From contig CAWCUK010000004.1 of assembly GCA_963798775.1 (NCBI GenBank), positions 744,001 to 808,000 of the forward strand: a stretch of 64,000 bases of DNA, read 5' to 3'. Every line of letters begins with the position of its first letter. The first letter of the stretch is position 1. Under the pieces are notes generated by a model. It was given only the letters and a program-made list of their open reading frames with translations, was not told the DNA's origin and ran no database searches. Source of the stretch: CAWCUK01 sp963798775 (GTDB lineage: Bacteria; Bacteroidota; Ignavibacteria; Ignavibacteriales; Ignavibacteriaceae). The position numbers were made by a program, and so were the translations under genes. This document shows, in pieces, positions 48,569 through 57,389 of the stretch.

Positions 48569-49621
48569 ATGTTTAGGAAATTATCGCTATTAAAAATATG
48601 GATATCAGAGTTTTTTTATTTATGCCCCTTAAAAAGAAAAAGAAATAACACCGGGAAATTTTTTATTGTTACCGGACACAGAGGTTCACCTACAAAAGAA
48701 CCGGAAAATACATTAAGTTCATTTCAGACTGCGCTTAATGAAGGCGCAAATTCTTTAGAATTTGATTTGAGTATTACTAAAGATAAACATGCGGTAATTT
48801 GGCACGATTGGGATCCGAACAATACCAAGGCGCTTTTGCGTGAAGCCGGATTTGAACCTTTTGTAAAATATAAACCTCATCCTCCGGCTATTACCAGCCA
48901 GTTTAGAAAAAAAATAAGTGAACTTACTTTAGAAGATTTTCGCAATAATTTCGGATATAAACTAAGACATTCGGATAAACCCTCCGTGAAAAAAGAAATT
49001 CCGACCTTGCGTGAATTTTTTGAATGGAGCAAAGATAAAAAAAGACTTTCAATTGTATTTATCGATATAAAAACTCCTGAAGAAGACGCTCCTCTAGCTG
49101 TTGATATTCTTCAAATTCTCTCCGGATTAAAAGAAGAATATACTCCAAATTTTAAAATCGTAATTGAAACTAATCAGAAGAAAGTTCTGGATTTGATGAA
49201 ACAAAATTATCCTAATTTTTCATACAGTTTAGACATTGAACCGGCACCGGGATTAGTTTTAGATCCGATAAATTACAGTTGTGTAAAAGCCGCGATAAAA
49301 AATAATAATGAATACGCACTAGCTTTAAGACCACGCAAAATAACTATTGCGAATTGGACAACTTACAGAAGGATTATCCGGTATGATATTAATTTATGCG
49401 CTGATTATAATAAAAAGAATCCGGATAATAAAATTAAGTGCGTTTTGGGCGGGGCAGTAAATAAAAGGAAAGAATTAAATTGCCTTATTAAACTTGGTTT
49501 AACCGGAATACAAACAGATTTTCCGTATCGACTTGCAAAATTGGCAAAAAGAAATGGCTATAAAATTGATCCGGAAATAGATGAAACAAATATGGGAAAT
49601 ACTTTTGAAGAAGTTATTTAA
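48569..49621 (+). CDS. Glycerophosphodiester phosphodiesterase family protein
   Basis: A 350-residue GDPD TIM-barrel enzyme. It has the catalytic His and Arg of VTGHRGSPTKEPENTLSSF, the metal Glu/Asp in SLEFDLSITKD and the second His in AVIWHDWDPN. It hydrolyses glycerophosphodiesters to glycerol-3-phosphate and an alcohol. The N-terminal 30 residues (MFRKLSLLKIWISEFFYL) are weakly hydrophobic, not a clear signal peptide. An insertion of about 50 residues after the second His is longer than in minimal GDPDs. Confidence 0.85.
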   Translation: MFRKLSLLKIWISEFFYLCPLKRKRNNTGKFFIVTGHRGSPTKEPENTLSSFQTALNEGANSLEFDLSITKDKHAVIWHDWDPNNTKALLREAGFEPFVKYKPHPPAITSQFRKKISELTLEDFRNNFGYKLRHSDKPSVKKEIPTLREFFEWSKDKKRLSIVFIDIKTPEEDAPLAVDILQILSGLKEEYTPNFKIVIETNQKKVLDLMKQNYPNFSYSLDIEPAPGLVLDPINYSCVKAAIKNNNEYALALRPRKITIANWTTYRRIIRYDINLCADYNKKNPDNKIKCVLGGAVNKRKELNCLIKLGLTGIQTDFPYRLAKLAKRNGYKIDPEIDETNMGNTFEEVI

Positions 49622-49716
49622 TCATCTTTAAATTTCTGAAATATTTATAGGTGATTTCAATTTAATATTTCGCTATTCGTATTAAATGCAATTTATTTTT
49701 ATTGAAGAACAATTCG

Positions 49717-49748
49717 TAAAAAGCGGAAGGAGAATTCATCCTTCCGCT
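49717..49748 (-). terminator. Terminator after the first propeller protein
   Basis: A perfect 10-base stem, AGCGGAAGGA (49722-49731) with TCCTTCCGCT (49739-49748), and a 7-base loop. On the minus strand it is followed by a T run. It lies 28 bases after the stop of the 894-residue T9SS protein. The stem resembles the terminator at 62103-62136. Confidence 0.85.
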
Positions 49749-49776
49749 AATAAAAGTTAATATTATCAAAAATTAA

Positions 49777-52461
49777 TTATTTTATAAGAATCATTTTTTT
49801 CGTCTGCTCATACTTTCCGATTTTACTTTCGGCGGATAATTTATAAAAATAAACTCCGCTGGCCAGTGAACTCGCATCAAAATTAATAGAATGTCTGCCT
49901 GCTTCCATTGCGCCGTTTATTAATGTTTTTACTTCCTTACCTGTTAGATCATAAATTTTTAACGCAACATCAGAATGCTGCGGTAGCATAAAATTAATTT
50001 TTGTACTCGGATTAAAAGGATTAGGATAATTCTGAGAAAGCATATAATCAATTTTATTGATATTCTTTTCTTTCACTCCGGTAACAATATTAGTTGTAAA
50101 AACACCTTTCCCGTGTGTGGCGGCTGCTACAAAACCATCGGAATTACGAGACTTAATCATTGTAACAACAGAATTTCCGATTGTTTTATCTTCTTGAATC
50201 CATTTTGTGAAATGACCATTTAACGAATCTGTATAATAAAGTCCTGTGCTTGTACCAACCATAAAAACTTTTTCGCTGCCGTTATCTACAATACGAGCCC
50301 AGCGGCAGGAGGGGCCGTTTCCGGAGCCATCCGGGTTCTCTTCTAAATTTCCGCTAACATCCGTCCAGCTTATTCCGCCGTCGTTCGAATAATATAAACT
50401 TGGAATTTCATAATTTGAAAATACTGTCAGAACTTCATCCGCATTTACTTCATTAACGGCAACACAATTTATATAACCGTTCCAGTTAATGTCAGAAATT
50501 TGTGAGTAAGAAGTAAAACCATCTTCATATTCAACTTTATATAATCTTCCGTCGGCTAATCCGGTATAAATAATATCAGCGGGATTTTTTGATACTCCGA
50601 TTGCCGAAATAACCTGATCAAAATCAGCAATTGATGACCAGTTTTGAAGGTTAAAGTTATCATTATTTTCAAACGGAATTTCTGAAAGATTACTATTTCT
50701 GTACAAAGAATCTCCCTTAGCTAAATACATTACATTATCATCATTAGGATCAAGTTCAAAAGGTGTAATAAATAATGGAGATTTACCGGGATCAATTTTG
50801 GTTATAACATGAGAATCATTTTTTGCTGCCACTCGTTCTATATCACCTTCTTGAATAGAAATATATAATATAGAATCATTAGAAGTAAAAGCACAATAAC
50901 TTCCGTCTCCGGCATAAGGAATTTGAACCCAGTTATTTGCAGTGCTGCCAGAAAATAACCAGCTTCCTCTATCTTGTAAACCGCCCATCAAAGCATCATT
51001 ACCTTCTTTGGGTGAAATTGCTAATGTATAAAATTGTGAAGTTACATATCCGGTTGGTTTATATTCCCAAACTACACTATCCGAACGGCAATCCCTTGTT
51101 ATTGAAACTCCCGCGTCATTTCCAGAAATCATTGTGAATGGAGTTTTATTTAAAAATGTAATAATATGTTGATCAACCCAGTGTTCCGGATAAGTAAAAT
51201 AAGGAGGAAAATTAGAAGTACCTCCAATATGAGTTATATTATCCAAAGAATTAAACCCATCATTATTTCTGAACAATGCAACTCCGCCAAAATAAACTAT
51301 ATTTTCATCCAGCGGATCAACTGCTAAAACCATACAATAAGAACCTTGTGTTGAAACATGATGTTCTATATCCTGACTTCGCCAAACTTTGGCCTCTGCA
51401 TCATAAATCCACATCTGCGTAGTACTAGGTTCATCTTCGGAAGCGGCAGGAATATCAACAAAAAAATAAACTTTATTCGGATTACTTTTAGCCGCCGCCA
51501 CTAAAACTCTTGAATATTCCGCAGGAAATCCTGAAGGTGAAATTTTTGTCCAGTTTATTCCATCTGTAGATGAATAAATTCCATCATCGTTAGAATTAAT
51601 ATTCGTGCTTAAAGTTGCATAAAAAGTTCCGTCTTCGGCTAATGTTAAATCAGTACATTTGGAAATTGATTCGTTATTTCCCCACGAACCTAAAACTCTT
51701 TCCCAATCGGTGCCGCCGTTTGTTGAACGGTAAATTCCGCCGACCATTGCGGCATAAACTTCATCATCATTTTCTGAAAAAGGATTTGTAACAATTCTAT
51801 AGCAGTAATCAAAGCTGTCTGCTTTAACTGAGTTTGCAGAAAAAGTTGAAGGAAGTACTTTCCAGGAAAGCCCGTTATCGGTTGATTTATAAATTCCGTC
51901 ACCGGAAAACTCAGCATTTTCACCTGAAGCAGAATTGCCAAATATTTCGCCGGTGCCATAATACCAAATATTTGTATGCCCCGGTTTTAAATTTTGCGCT
52001 ATTGCGGTAACGTTTGGAAGTTCTTCATTTTTAGTAACATTTATCCAAGTTTCACCCTGGTCAGTCGATCTAAAAACTCCGCTTGAAACTCCGCCTGCTA
52101 ATAAAATATTATCATTGTTTACATCTACCGCTAAAGCTAATGTTCGCCCTCCTACATTATTTGGGCCTTTGGACGTCCAATTATTCATTAATGTCTTTTG
52201 CATTATTGAAGATTTGAACATATTCCTCTTGGCAAACATTAATTCTTTATGCCTTATTCCTTGCGGTATTTTTCCGGTTACAGGATTCTTCAGCATATTG
52301 AATTCATATTCTAATCTTGCGGCAGGATTTTCTTCAGCACCTTCGGAATATTTACTTTCAACCGTTTCTTCTCTCTTTTCCTCGGATTGATGATTGTAAA
52401 TAAATATTGAACAGATTATCAAAGTTCCTAAAATAACGCTGTATAGTTTTATTTTATTCAT
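49777..52461 (-). CDS. Secreted beta-propeller (BNR/sortilin-like) protein with T9SS sorting domain, paralogue A
   Basis: An 894-residue protein with an N-terminal hydrophobic segment (about 8-24, VILGTLIICSIFIYN). A conserved stretch follows (SEGAEENPAARLEYEFNMLK, then PVTGKIPQ). The large beta-propeller (about 85-790) has many BNR-type Asp-box repeats (STDQGETWINV, STDNGLSWKVL, STNGGTDWERVL, SNDGGISWTDV). The C-terminal T9SS type A domain starts NYPNPFNPSTKINFMLP and ends KKMILIK. It should be exported and anchored or released at the cell surface. The ATG overlaps the upstream lipoprotein gene by 8 bases. It is collinear with the paralogue at 52866-55547. Substrate or enzymatic activity is unknown. 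Confidence 0.87.
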   Translation of the reverse strand: MNKIKLYSVILGTLIICSIFIYNHQSEEKREETVESKYSEGAEENPAARLEYEFNMLKNPVTGKIPQGIRHKELMFAKRNMFKSSIMQKTLMNNWTSKGPNNVGGRTLALAVDVNNDNILLAGGVSSGVFRSTDQGETWINVTKNEELPNVTAIAQNLKPGHTNIWYYGTGEIFGNSASGENAEFSGDGIYKSTDNGLSWKVLPSTFSANSVKADSFDYCYRIVTNPFSENDDEVYAAMVGGIYRSTNGGTDWERVLGSWGNNESISKCTDLTLAEDGTFYATLSTNINSNDDGIYSSTDGINWTKISPSGFPAEYSRVLVAAAKSNPNKVYFFVDIPAASEDEPSTTQMWIYDAEAKVWRSQDIEHHVSTQGSYCMVLAVDPLDENIVYFGGVALFRNNDGFNSLDNITHIGGTSNFPPYFTYPEHWVDQHIITFLNKTPFTMISGNDAGVSITRDCRSDSVVWEYKPTGYVTSQFYTLAISPKEGNDALMGGLQDRGSWLFSGSTANNWVQIPYAGDGSYCAFTSNDSILYISIQEGDIERVAAKNDSHVITKIDPGKSPLFITPFELDPNDDNVMYLAKGDSLYRNSNLSEIPFENNDNFNLQNWSSIADFDQVISAIGVSKNPADIIYTGLADGRLYKVEYEDGFTSYSQISDINWNGYINCVAVNEVNADEVLTVFSNYEIPSLYYSNDGGISWTDVSGNLEENPDGSGNGPSCRWARIVDNGSEKVFMVGTSTGLYYTDSLNGHFTKWIQEDKTIGNSVVTMIKSRNSDGFVAAATHGKGVFTTNIVTGVKEKNINKIDYMLSQNYPNPFNPSTKINFMLPQHSDVALKIYDLTGKEVKTLINGAMEAGRHSINFDASSLASGVYFYKLSAESKIGKYEQTKKMILIK

Positions 52462-52819
52462 TGTTTTCTACTTTTTTATAATAATTAATTAAATATGATT
52501 TTTTTTCAATTCGCGTTACATCCCCGATAAAAGAATCTCCTTCATGAATTTTATCCTCAAAAGGATAAGAAAAGAAAATTTTTATTGTATCGTTATTCAG
52601 AATAACCGGTCCTCCTGCTCCGTTGCCGATAAATGAATTTACCTTGCTCAAAGCTGCTTTTTTCTCCGGAAATAATTCCAAAACGGTAAAATTAATTCTG
52701 CAGTAAGAAGGAGAAATCGGTTTTACAATTTCTGTCTTTTTATTTAATTCTTCTTTTGAACCGCATGAATAAAAACAAACAATAAATAAAAGGAGAACCA
52801 TTAAGAATAAATTTTTCAT
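52454..52819 (-). CDS. Small lipoprotein, unrecognised
   Basis: A 121-residue lipoprotein: signal peptide MKNLFLMVLLLFIVCFYSCG with a lipobox ending in YSC (Cys19). The mature part has beta-strand character (RINFTVLELFPEKKAALSKV, TIKIFFSYPFEDKIHEGDSF). I do not recognise a domain. It sits between two paralogous T9SS propeller genes and overlaps the downstream one by 8 bases, so it is probably co-produced with them. A link to their assembly or inhibition is possible but not shown. Confidence 0.68.
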   Translation of the reverse strand: MKNLFLMVLLLFIVCFYSCGSKEELNKKTEIVKPISPSYCRINFTVLELFPEKKAALSKVNSFIGNGAGGPVILNNDTIKIFFSYPFEDKIHEGDSFIGDVTRIEKKSYLINYYKKVENNE

Positions 52820-52865
52820 AGTATTTTTATATGATGTGTAAAATTCCTCAATAAGAGAATAATTT

Positions 52866-55547
52866 TTACTTTAACAATATCATTTTATTAGTTTGTTGAT
52901 ATTTTCCGTCTTTACTGAAAGCGGTTAATTTGTAAAAATAAATTCCGCTGGCTAGAGAACTTCCGTTAAATAACACTTTATGCTCGCCTTTTTCCATTTC
53001 TCCGTCAACTAAATTTTTAACCTCGCTCCCGGTTATATCGTAAACTTTTAAAGTTACATTCGAGTTTCGTGGTAAAATAAAATCAATTTTTGTTGATGGA
53101 TTGAACGGATTCGGATAATTCTGGGAAAGTGAAAAATTTATGCTTTCAGTAGTATTATTTTCTTTTATCCCGGTAGCCAGACTAGTTGTGAAAACACCTC
53201 TACCGTGTGTTGCGGCCGCGATAAAACCATCTGAGTTTCGTGATTTTATCATGGTAACAACAGAATTGCCGATAACTTTATCCTCATGAATCCATTTAGT
53301 AGAAATTCCATTTAATGAATCTGTATAATAAAGTCCGGTACTTGTTCCTATTAAATATAATTTATTTCCTTTTTGAGTTACTATATTTGCCCATCTGCAG
53401 GAAGGTCCGTTGCCTGAACCATCACGATTCTCTTCAAGATTTCCGCTAATATCTCGCCATGATTTTCCGCCGTTATCGGTATAGTATAAACTGGGAATGC
53501 CGTAATTTGAAAATACAACAATAACCTCATCCCCGTTTTCCGGGTTTACGCAAATATTACTTATATATCCGTTCCAGGTCGAATCTGAAATTGATGAAAC
53601 TCTTGTCTCGTTTCCTTCATGTACAACTTTATAAACCTTCCCGTTGCTAAGCCCGCAATAAACAATATCCGCCGGATTTTTTGAAACACCGATCGCTGAA
53701 ATTATTTGATCAAATATAGCAATATTAGACCAATTTTTTGATGTCGAATTTCCGTTATTCGGCATAATTCCCGAAAGATCGCTGTTGCGTTTTAAAATTT
53801 GCCCATTTGCTAAAAACATTACATTTTCATCATTTGGATCGAGTTGAAAAGGTGTGATAAATAAAGGAGATTTGCCGGGATCAATTCTTGTCCAAATTTC
53901 TTTTCCATTTTGTTTTTCAATTCTTATAATTTGACCTTGTTGAGCTGAAGTAAAAAATATTGAATCATTACTTGTAAACGCGCAATAACTTCCATCAGCT
54001 GCCAGCCCTTCAAATTTCCAACTTTTACTACTATTATTTAATAACTGACATCCTCTGTCTTGAAGTCCGCCGATTAAATTTTGATTTCCCGGATTTGGAG
54101 AAATATCAACGGAATAGAATTGCGAAGTAATAAGTCCTTTTGGTTTATAAGTCCATAAAACAGAATCTTCCAAACAGTTTTTTGTAAATGAAACACCGGC
54201 ATCATTTCCGGATAATAATGAATTTGGGGAATTATTTAAAAAGGCTAAAACATGCTGATCCACCCAATGCCCGGGAAAAGTATTAGTCGGTGGATTAGTT
54301 GACGACCATCCGCCAATTTGCTTAATGCTGTTGTTTTCCAAATCTATTCTAAAAAGATTGACAGCGCCTAAAAATAAAATATTTTCATTTTCCGGGTGAA
54401 CCGCCATCACCATACAATAACCGTTTTGAGTTGATATGTTAGAAAAATTTAGTTTATTCCATTTAGCTGAATCTTTATCTAAAATCCATACTTGATTTAA
54501 TTCGTTGTCTTGATTTTCTTGTTGTGGTAAGTTAACTAAAAAATAAACTCTGCCGGGATTACTTTTTGACGCTGCAATTGTAACATTAATATACTGGGAC
54601 GGGAAATCCACGGGAGTAATGTTCTTCCAATTTTTTCCGTCTTTTGAAGAATAAAGCCCTGCATAATCAGAATTAAATCTTGTTCCTATAGCCGCATAAA
54701 AAGTAGTGTCGGCGGCTAAGGTAATATCTGTATAGATTGGTACATTTGGCGGATCCCATTTACCGAGAACTCTTTCCCAATTTTTCCCGCCGTCTGTAGA
54801 ACGGCAAATACCGCCAAGAAAAGCGGCGTAAACCTCATCATCATTAGCCGAATACGGATTAGTAATTATTTTGTTGCAATAGTCAAAGCTGTCAATTTTC
54901 GCTTCTGTTCCATAAGAAGTAGAGGGTAACAATTTCCAGGTAATGCCGTTATCAATCGATTTATAAATTCCGTTTCCGCCCAATAAAGCGGCGGCAAACT
55001 TTCCCGCGCTGTTCCCATATTCCCCTGTTCCATAATACCAAATATTGGAATGTCCCGGTTTCACATTTTGAGCAATGGAGGAAATACTTGGAAGATCTTC
55101 GTTGGAAGTAACCATATCCCATGAATAGCCTTGATTTGTGGTTCTATATAAGCCGCCGCTAACGCCGCCAACAAACCAAATACTATCATTAGTTATATCA
55201 ACGGCTAAAGCTCTTGTCCTGCCCGCAACATTATCCGGTCCCGCTGATGTCCAGTCTCCCACATAAGTTTTTTTCAGAGCGGATGATTTATAAAAATTTT
55301 TTTTCGAAAATTCTATCTCTTTTGTTCTAATACTTTCCGGAATTTTTCCGGTTAATGGATTTCGCAGCATATTAAATTCATATTGTTCTCTTGCTGCCGG
55401 ATCTTCTTCGGCTCCCTCGGAGTAGCTCAATTCATAATTTCCTATCTTTTCTTCATTCTCATTGGTTTGCTTTTCTTCTTGATTGACAAACAAAATAACA
55501 CAAATAAAAAATAATAGACCTAAAAGAGGTAATAATATTTTTTTCAT
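52866..55547 (-). CDS. Secreted beta-propeller (BNR/sortilin-like) protein with T9SS sorting domain, paralogue B
   Basis: An 893-residue protein, collinear with paralogue A. It has an N-terminal hydrophobic signal (about 5-22), the conserved motif YSEGAEEDPAAREQYEFNML and PLTGKIPE, then a propeller with Asp-box repeats (TTNQGYSWDMV, SIDNGITWKLL, STDGGKNWERVLG, TDNGGKSWRDI). The T9SS type A tail starts NYPNPFNPSTKIDFILP and ends NKMILLK. Long blocks match paralogue A (GNSVVTMIKSRNSDGF; LDPNDENVMFLANG versus LDPNDDNVMYLAKG). It is the first gene of the cassette on this strand. Confidence 0.87.
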   Translation of the reverse strand: MKKILLPLLGLLFFICVILFVNQEEKQTNENEEKIGNYELSYSEGAEEDPAAREQYEFNMLRNPLTGKIPESIRTKEIEFSKKNFYKSSALKKTYVGDWTSAGPDNVAGRTRALAVDITNDSIWFVGGVSGGLYRTTNQGYSWDMVTSNEDLPSISSIAQNVKPGHSNIWYYGTGEYGNSAGKFAAALLGGNGIYKSIDNGITWKLLPSTSYGTEAKIDSFDYCNKIITNPYSANDDEVYAAFLGGICRSTDGGKNWERVLGKWDPPNVPIYTDITLAADTTFYAAIGTRFNSDYAGLYSSKDGKNWKNITPVDFPSQYINVTIAASKSNPGRVYFLVNLPQQENQDNELNQVWILDKDSAKWNKLNFSNISTQNGYCMVMAVHPENENILFLGAVNLFRIDLENNSIKQIGGWSSTNPPTNTFPGHWVDQHVLAFLNNSPNSLLSGNDAGVSFTKNCLEDSVLWTYKPKGLITSQFYSVDISPNPGNQNLIGGLQDRGCQLLNNSSKSWKFEGLAADGSYCAFTSNDSIFFTSAQQGQIIRIEKQNGKEIWTRIDPGKSPLFITPFQLDPNDENVMFLANGQILKRNSDLSGIMPNNGNSTSKNWSNIAIFDQIISAIGVSKNPADIVYCGLSNGKVYKVVHEGNETRVSSISDSTWNGYISNICVNPENGDEVIVVFSNYGIPSLYYTDNGGKSWRDISGNLEENRDGSGNGPSCRWANIVTQKGNKLYLIGTSTGLYYTDSLNGISTKWIHEDKVIGNSVVTMIKSRNSDGFIAAATHGRGVFTTSLATGIKENNTTESINFSLSQNYPNPFNPSTKIDFILPRNSNVTLKVYDITGSEVKNLVDGEMEKGEHKVLFNGSSLASGIYFYKLTAFSKDGKYQQTNKMILLK

Positions 55548-55886
55548 AATACCTAATAAATTTTTATGGAAATAGTGGTTTTCTTTTTGCTTTAGAAACA
55601 GTAAATCGGCGGGCCTAATGAATTATGAAATTCATTTACATAACGTAAAGAAAAATAGAAATAGAAGCTCATACAGTACTTCCTACTCTTAATATTAATA
55701 ATTTTGGGGGTTCTTTTATAAATATAAATATTTAATCTATATGAAACAATTTTCTACAAATATTAAAGGAAATTAGTTACCGGGATGGCAAAAAAATAAC
55801 CCGACCTAAATAAAGCCGGGCTAAAAAATGAATATAGTCTTTGCGGAATAATCTTTTAAAGCTTCGCAAATGGAAATAAAGTATAA
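55548..55886. other. 339-base gap between the propeller cassette and prfB
   Basis: Apart from the prfB terminator at 55790-55822, no gene or RNA is recognisable here. The lower part (55548-55700) should contain the promoter of the propeller cassette on the minus strand. Confidence 0.45.
55790..55822 (-). terminator. Terminator after prfB
   Basis: On the minus strand GCCCGGC pairs with GTCGGGT (two G-U pairs) around a loop of about 9 bases, followed by TATTTTTTT. It lies 65 bases after the prfB stop and closes the five-gene operon that begins with pcm. Confidence 0.75.
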
Positions 55887-56988
55887 CTAATTCTGACTGG
55901 ACATTAAAAGGAACGCTTTTATAAATTTATTCAAATCCCCGTCCATTACGGCTTGAACATCTGATGTTTCTACATCGGTACGATGATCTTTTACCATATT
56001 ATAAGGATGAAAAACATAAGAACGAATTTGACTTCCCCATTCTATTTTCATTTTACTTTTTTCAACTTCGTCCAATTCCGCTTCTTGTTTTTCTAGTTCT
56101 AACTGGTATAACTTTGATTTTAGAAGTTTCATTGCGTTGGTTCTATTTTGAAGCTGAGAACGCTCGTTTTGGCAAGCTGCAACCACACCGGTTGGTATAT
56201 GAGTAATTCTAACCGCTGTTTCAACTTTGTTCACATTCTGGCCGCCCTTTCCTCCGGAACGGTATGTATCAATTCTTAAATCCGCGGGATTTACTTCAAT
56301 CTCTATTGTATCATCTATTTCCGGGATAACAAAAACAGAAGCAAATGAAGTATGCCTTCTTTTATTCGCATCGAAAGGAGATATTCTAACCAAACGATGT
56401 ACGCCGTTTTCAGCTTTTAAATAACCGTAAGCAAAATCGCCGGCAACCTCTATGGTCGCGCTTTTAATTCCGGCTCCGTCACCTTCAAGTAAATCAATCA
56501 TCGTCATCTTAAATCCATTTTGCTCTCCCCAGCGCAAATACATTCTCATAAGCATATCAGCCCAATCCTGCGCTTCCGTGCCGCCGGCGCCGGAATGTAT
56601 AGTTAAAATGCAATTTCGCGCGTCATCTTTTCCGCTAAGCATATTTTTAAATTCCGCGTTCTCCAGCGCTTTTTCTAATGAACTTAATTCACCGCTGACC
56701 TCTTCGGTATAAGATTCATCATCTTCCATTTGAGCGAGCAGAATAAATTCTTCCGCGCCGGCTGATTTGCTTTCTACATTTTTATATAAATCAACCCAAT
56801 CCTGCAGTGATTTTATTTCCTGCAGTGTTTTTTGGGCGGCTATTTGGTCATCCCAAAATGAAGGTTCTGTTGTTTGATGCTGAAGATCTTTTATTTTGTT
56901 TACTTTATTATCGACGTCAAAGATAACCTCGTAAATTAGCGATCCTGGCTTGATATTCCTTTAACTGTTTTAATTCTTCTTCGTACAT
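55887..56988 (-). CDS. prfB: Peptide chain release factor 2, with programmed +1 frameshift
   Basis: RF2 recognises UAA/UGA and hydrolyses peptidyl-tRNA. The ATG at 56988 follows a strong ribosome binding site (GAGGAGAAT). After 23 codons an in-frame TGA (56917-56919) follows TAT CTT; the slippery context CTT TGA C is the conserved RF2 frameshift signal. Reading +1 gives RGYLDVDNKVNKIKDLQ, continuous with the rest of the protein. Downstream are the stop-codon recognition region with SPFD, GGQ in RSGGKGGQNVNKVETA, and the RF2/RF1 C-terminus. The site makes synthesis self-regulated: low RF2 favours frameshifting. It is the last gene of the pcm-miaA-atuA operon. Confidence 0.96.
56914..56924 (-). 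promoter_or_regulatory. Programmed +1 ribosomal frameshift site in prfB
   Basis: On the minus strand the core reads CTT TGA C, with TAT before CTT. A purine-rich CGAGG lies just upstream, in the usual position of the internal Shine-Dalgarno-like stimulator. Conservation of this arrangement in bacterial RF2 genes is established knowledge. Confidence 0.93.
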
Positions 56989-57026
56989 ATTCTCCTCAAT
57001 TTGAAGTTTTATTTACTATGAATAAT

Positions 57027-57347
57027 CTATTCTTCCTCTAATTCCAGTTCCATTCGAAGTAAGGCGGCCGCGAGTGTTTTCCCTTGTGCGTCATGTTTAA
57101 GTGAAACAGTTCCGCCTCCTCCTAATGTATTGTGGAGCAGAAAGTTTAGCGCTCGAATATTGGGTAATTCAAATCTTTCAACTTCTCCCAGGCAAATTCC
57201 CTCAAAATGTTTTTTAACCTTTTCTGTTGTTAAATGTTTCTGAATTATTTGAAATCCTTTATCATCGTATGCGATAATACCGACATTCGCGGCATCTCCT
57301 TTATCGCCGCTCCTTCCGTGTGCAATATCTAAAAGTTTAATTTTCAT
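57027..57347 (-). CDS. AtuA C-terminal-like small subunit
   Basis: A 106-residue protein matching the AtuA-like C-terminal ferredoxin-fold domain that is fused to DUF1446 in many species (LDIAHGRSGDKGDAANVGII; LNFLLHNTLGGGGTVSL). Here it is a separate gene 42 bases downstream of the large subunit, so the two probably form one complex. The family is linked to acyclic terpene utilisation in Pseudomonas, but homologues are widespread and the reaction here is unknown. Confidence 0.78.
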   Translation of the reverse strand: MKIKLLDIAHGRSGDKGDAANVGIIAYDDKGFQIIQKHLTTEKVKKHFEGICLGEVERFELPNIRALNFLLHNTLGGGGTVSLKHDAQGKTLAAALLRMELELEEE

Positions 57348-57389
57348 ATAATTTCCTTTTAAACTTAATTTTTACCTAACAACTACTTC

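Noticed and set aside
56917..56919. The in-frame stop in prfB as another sequence error.
   Set aside because: The CTT TGA C context and position match the conserved RF2 recoding site.
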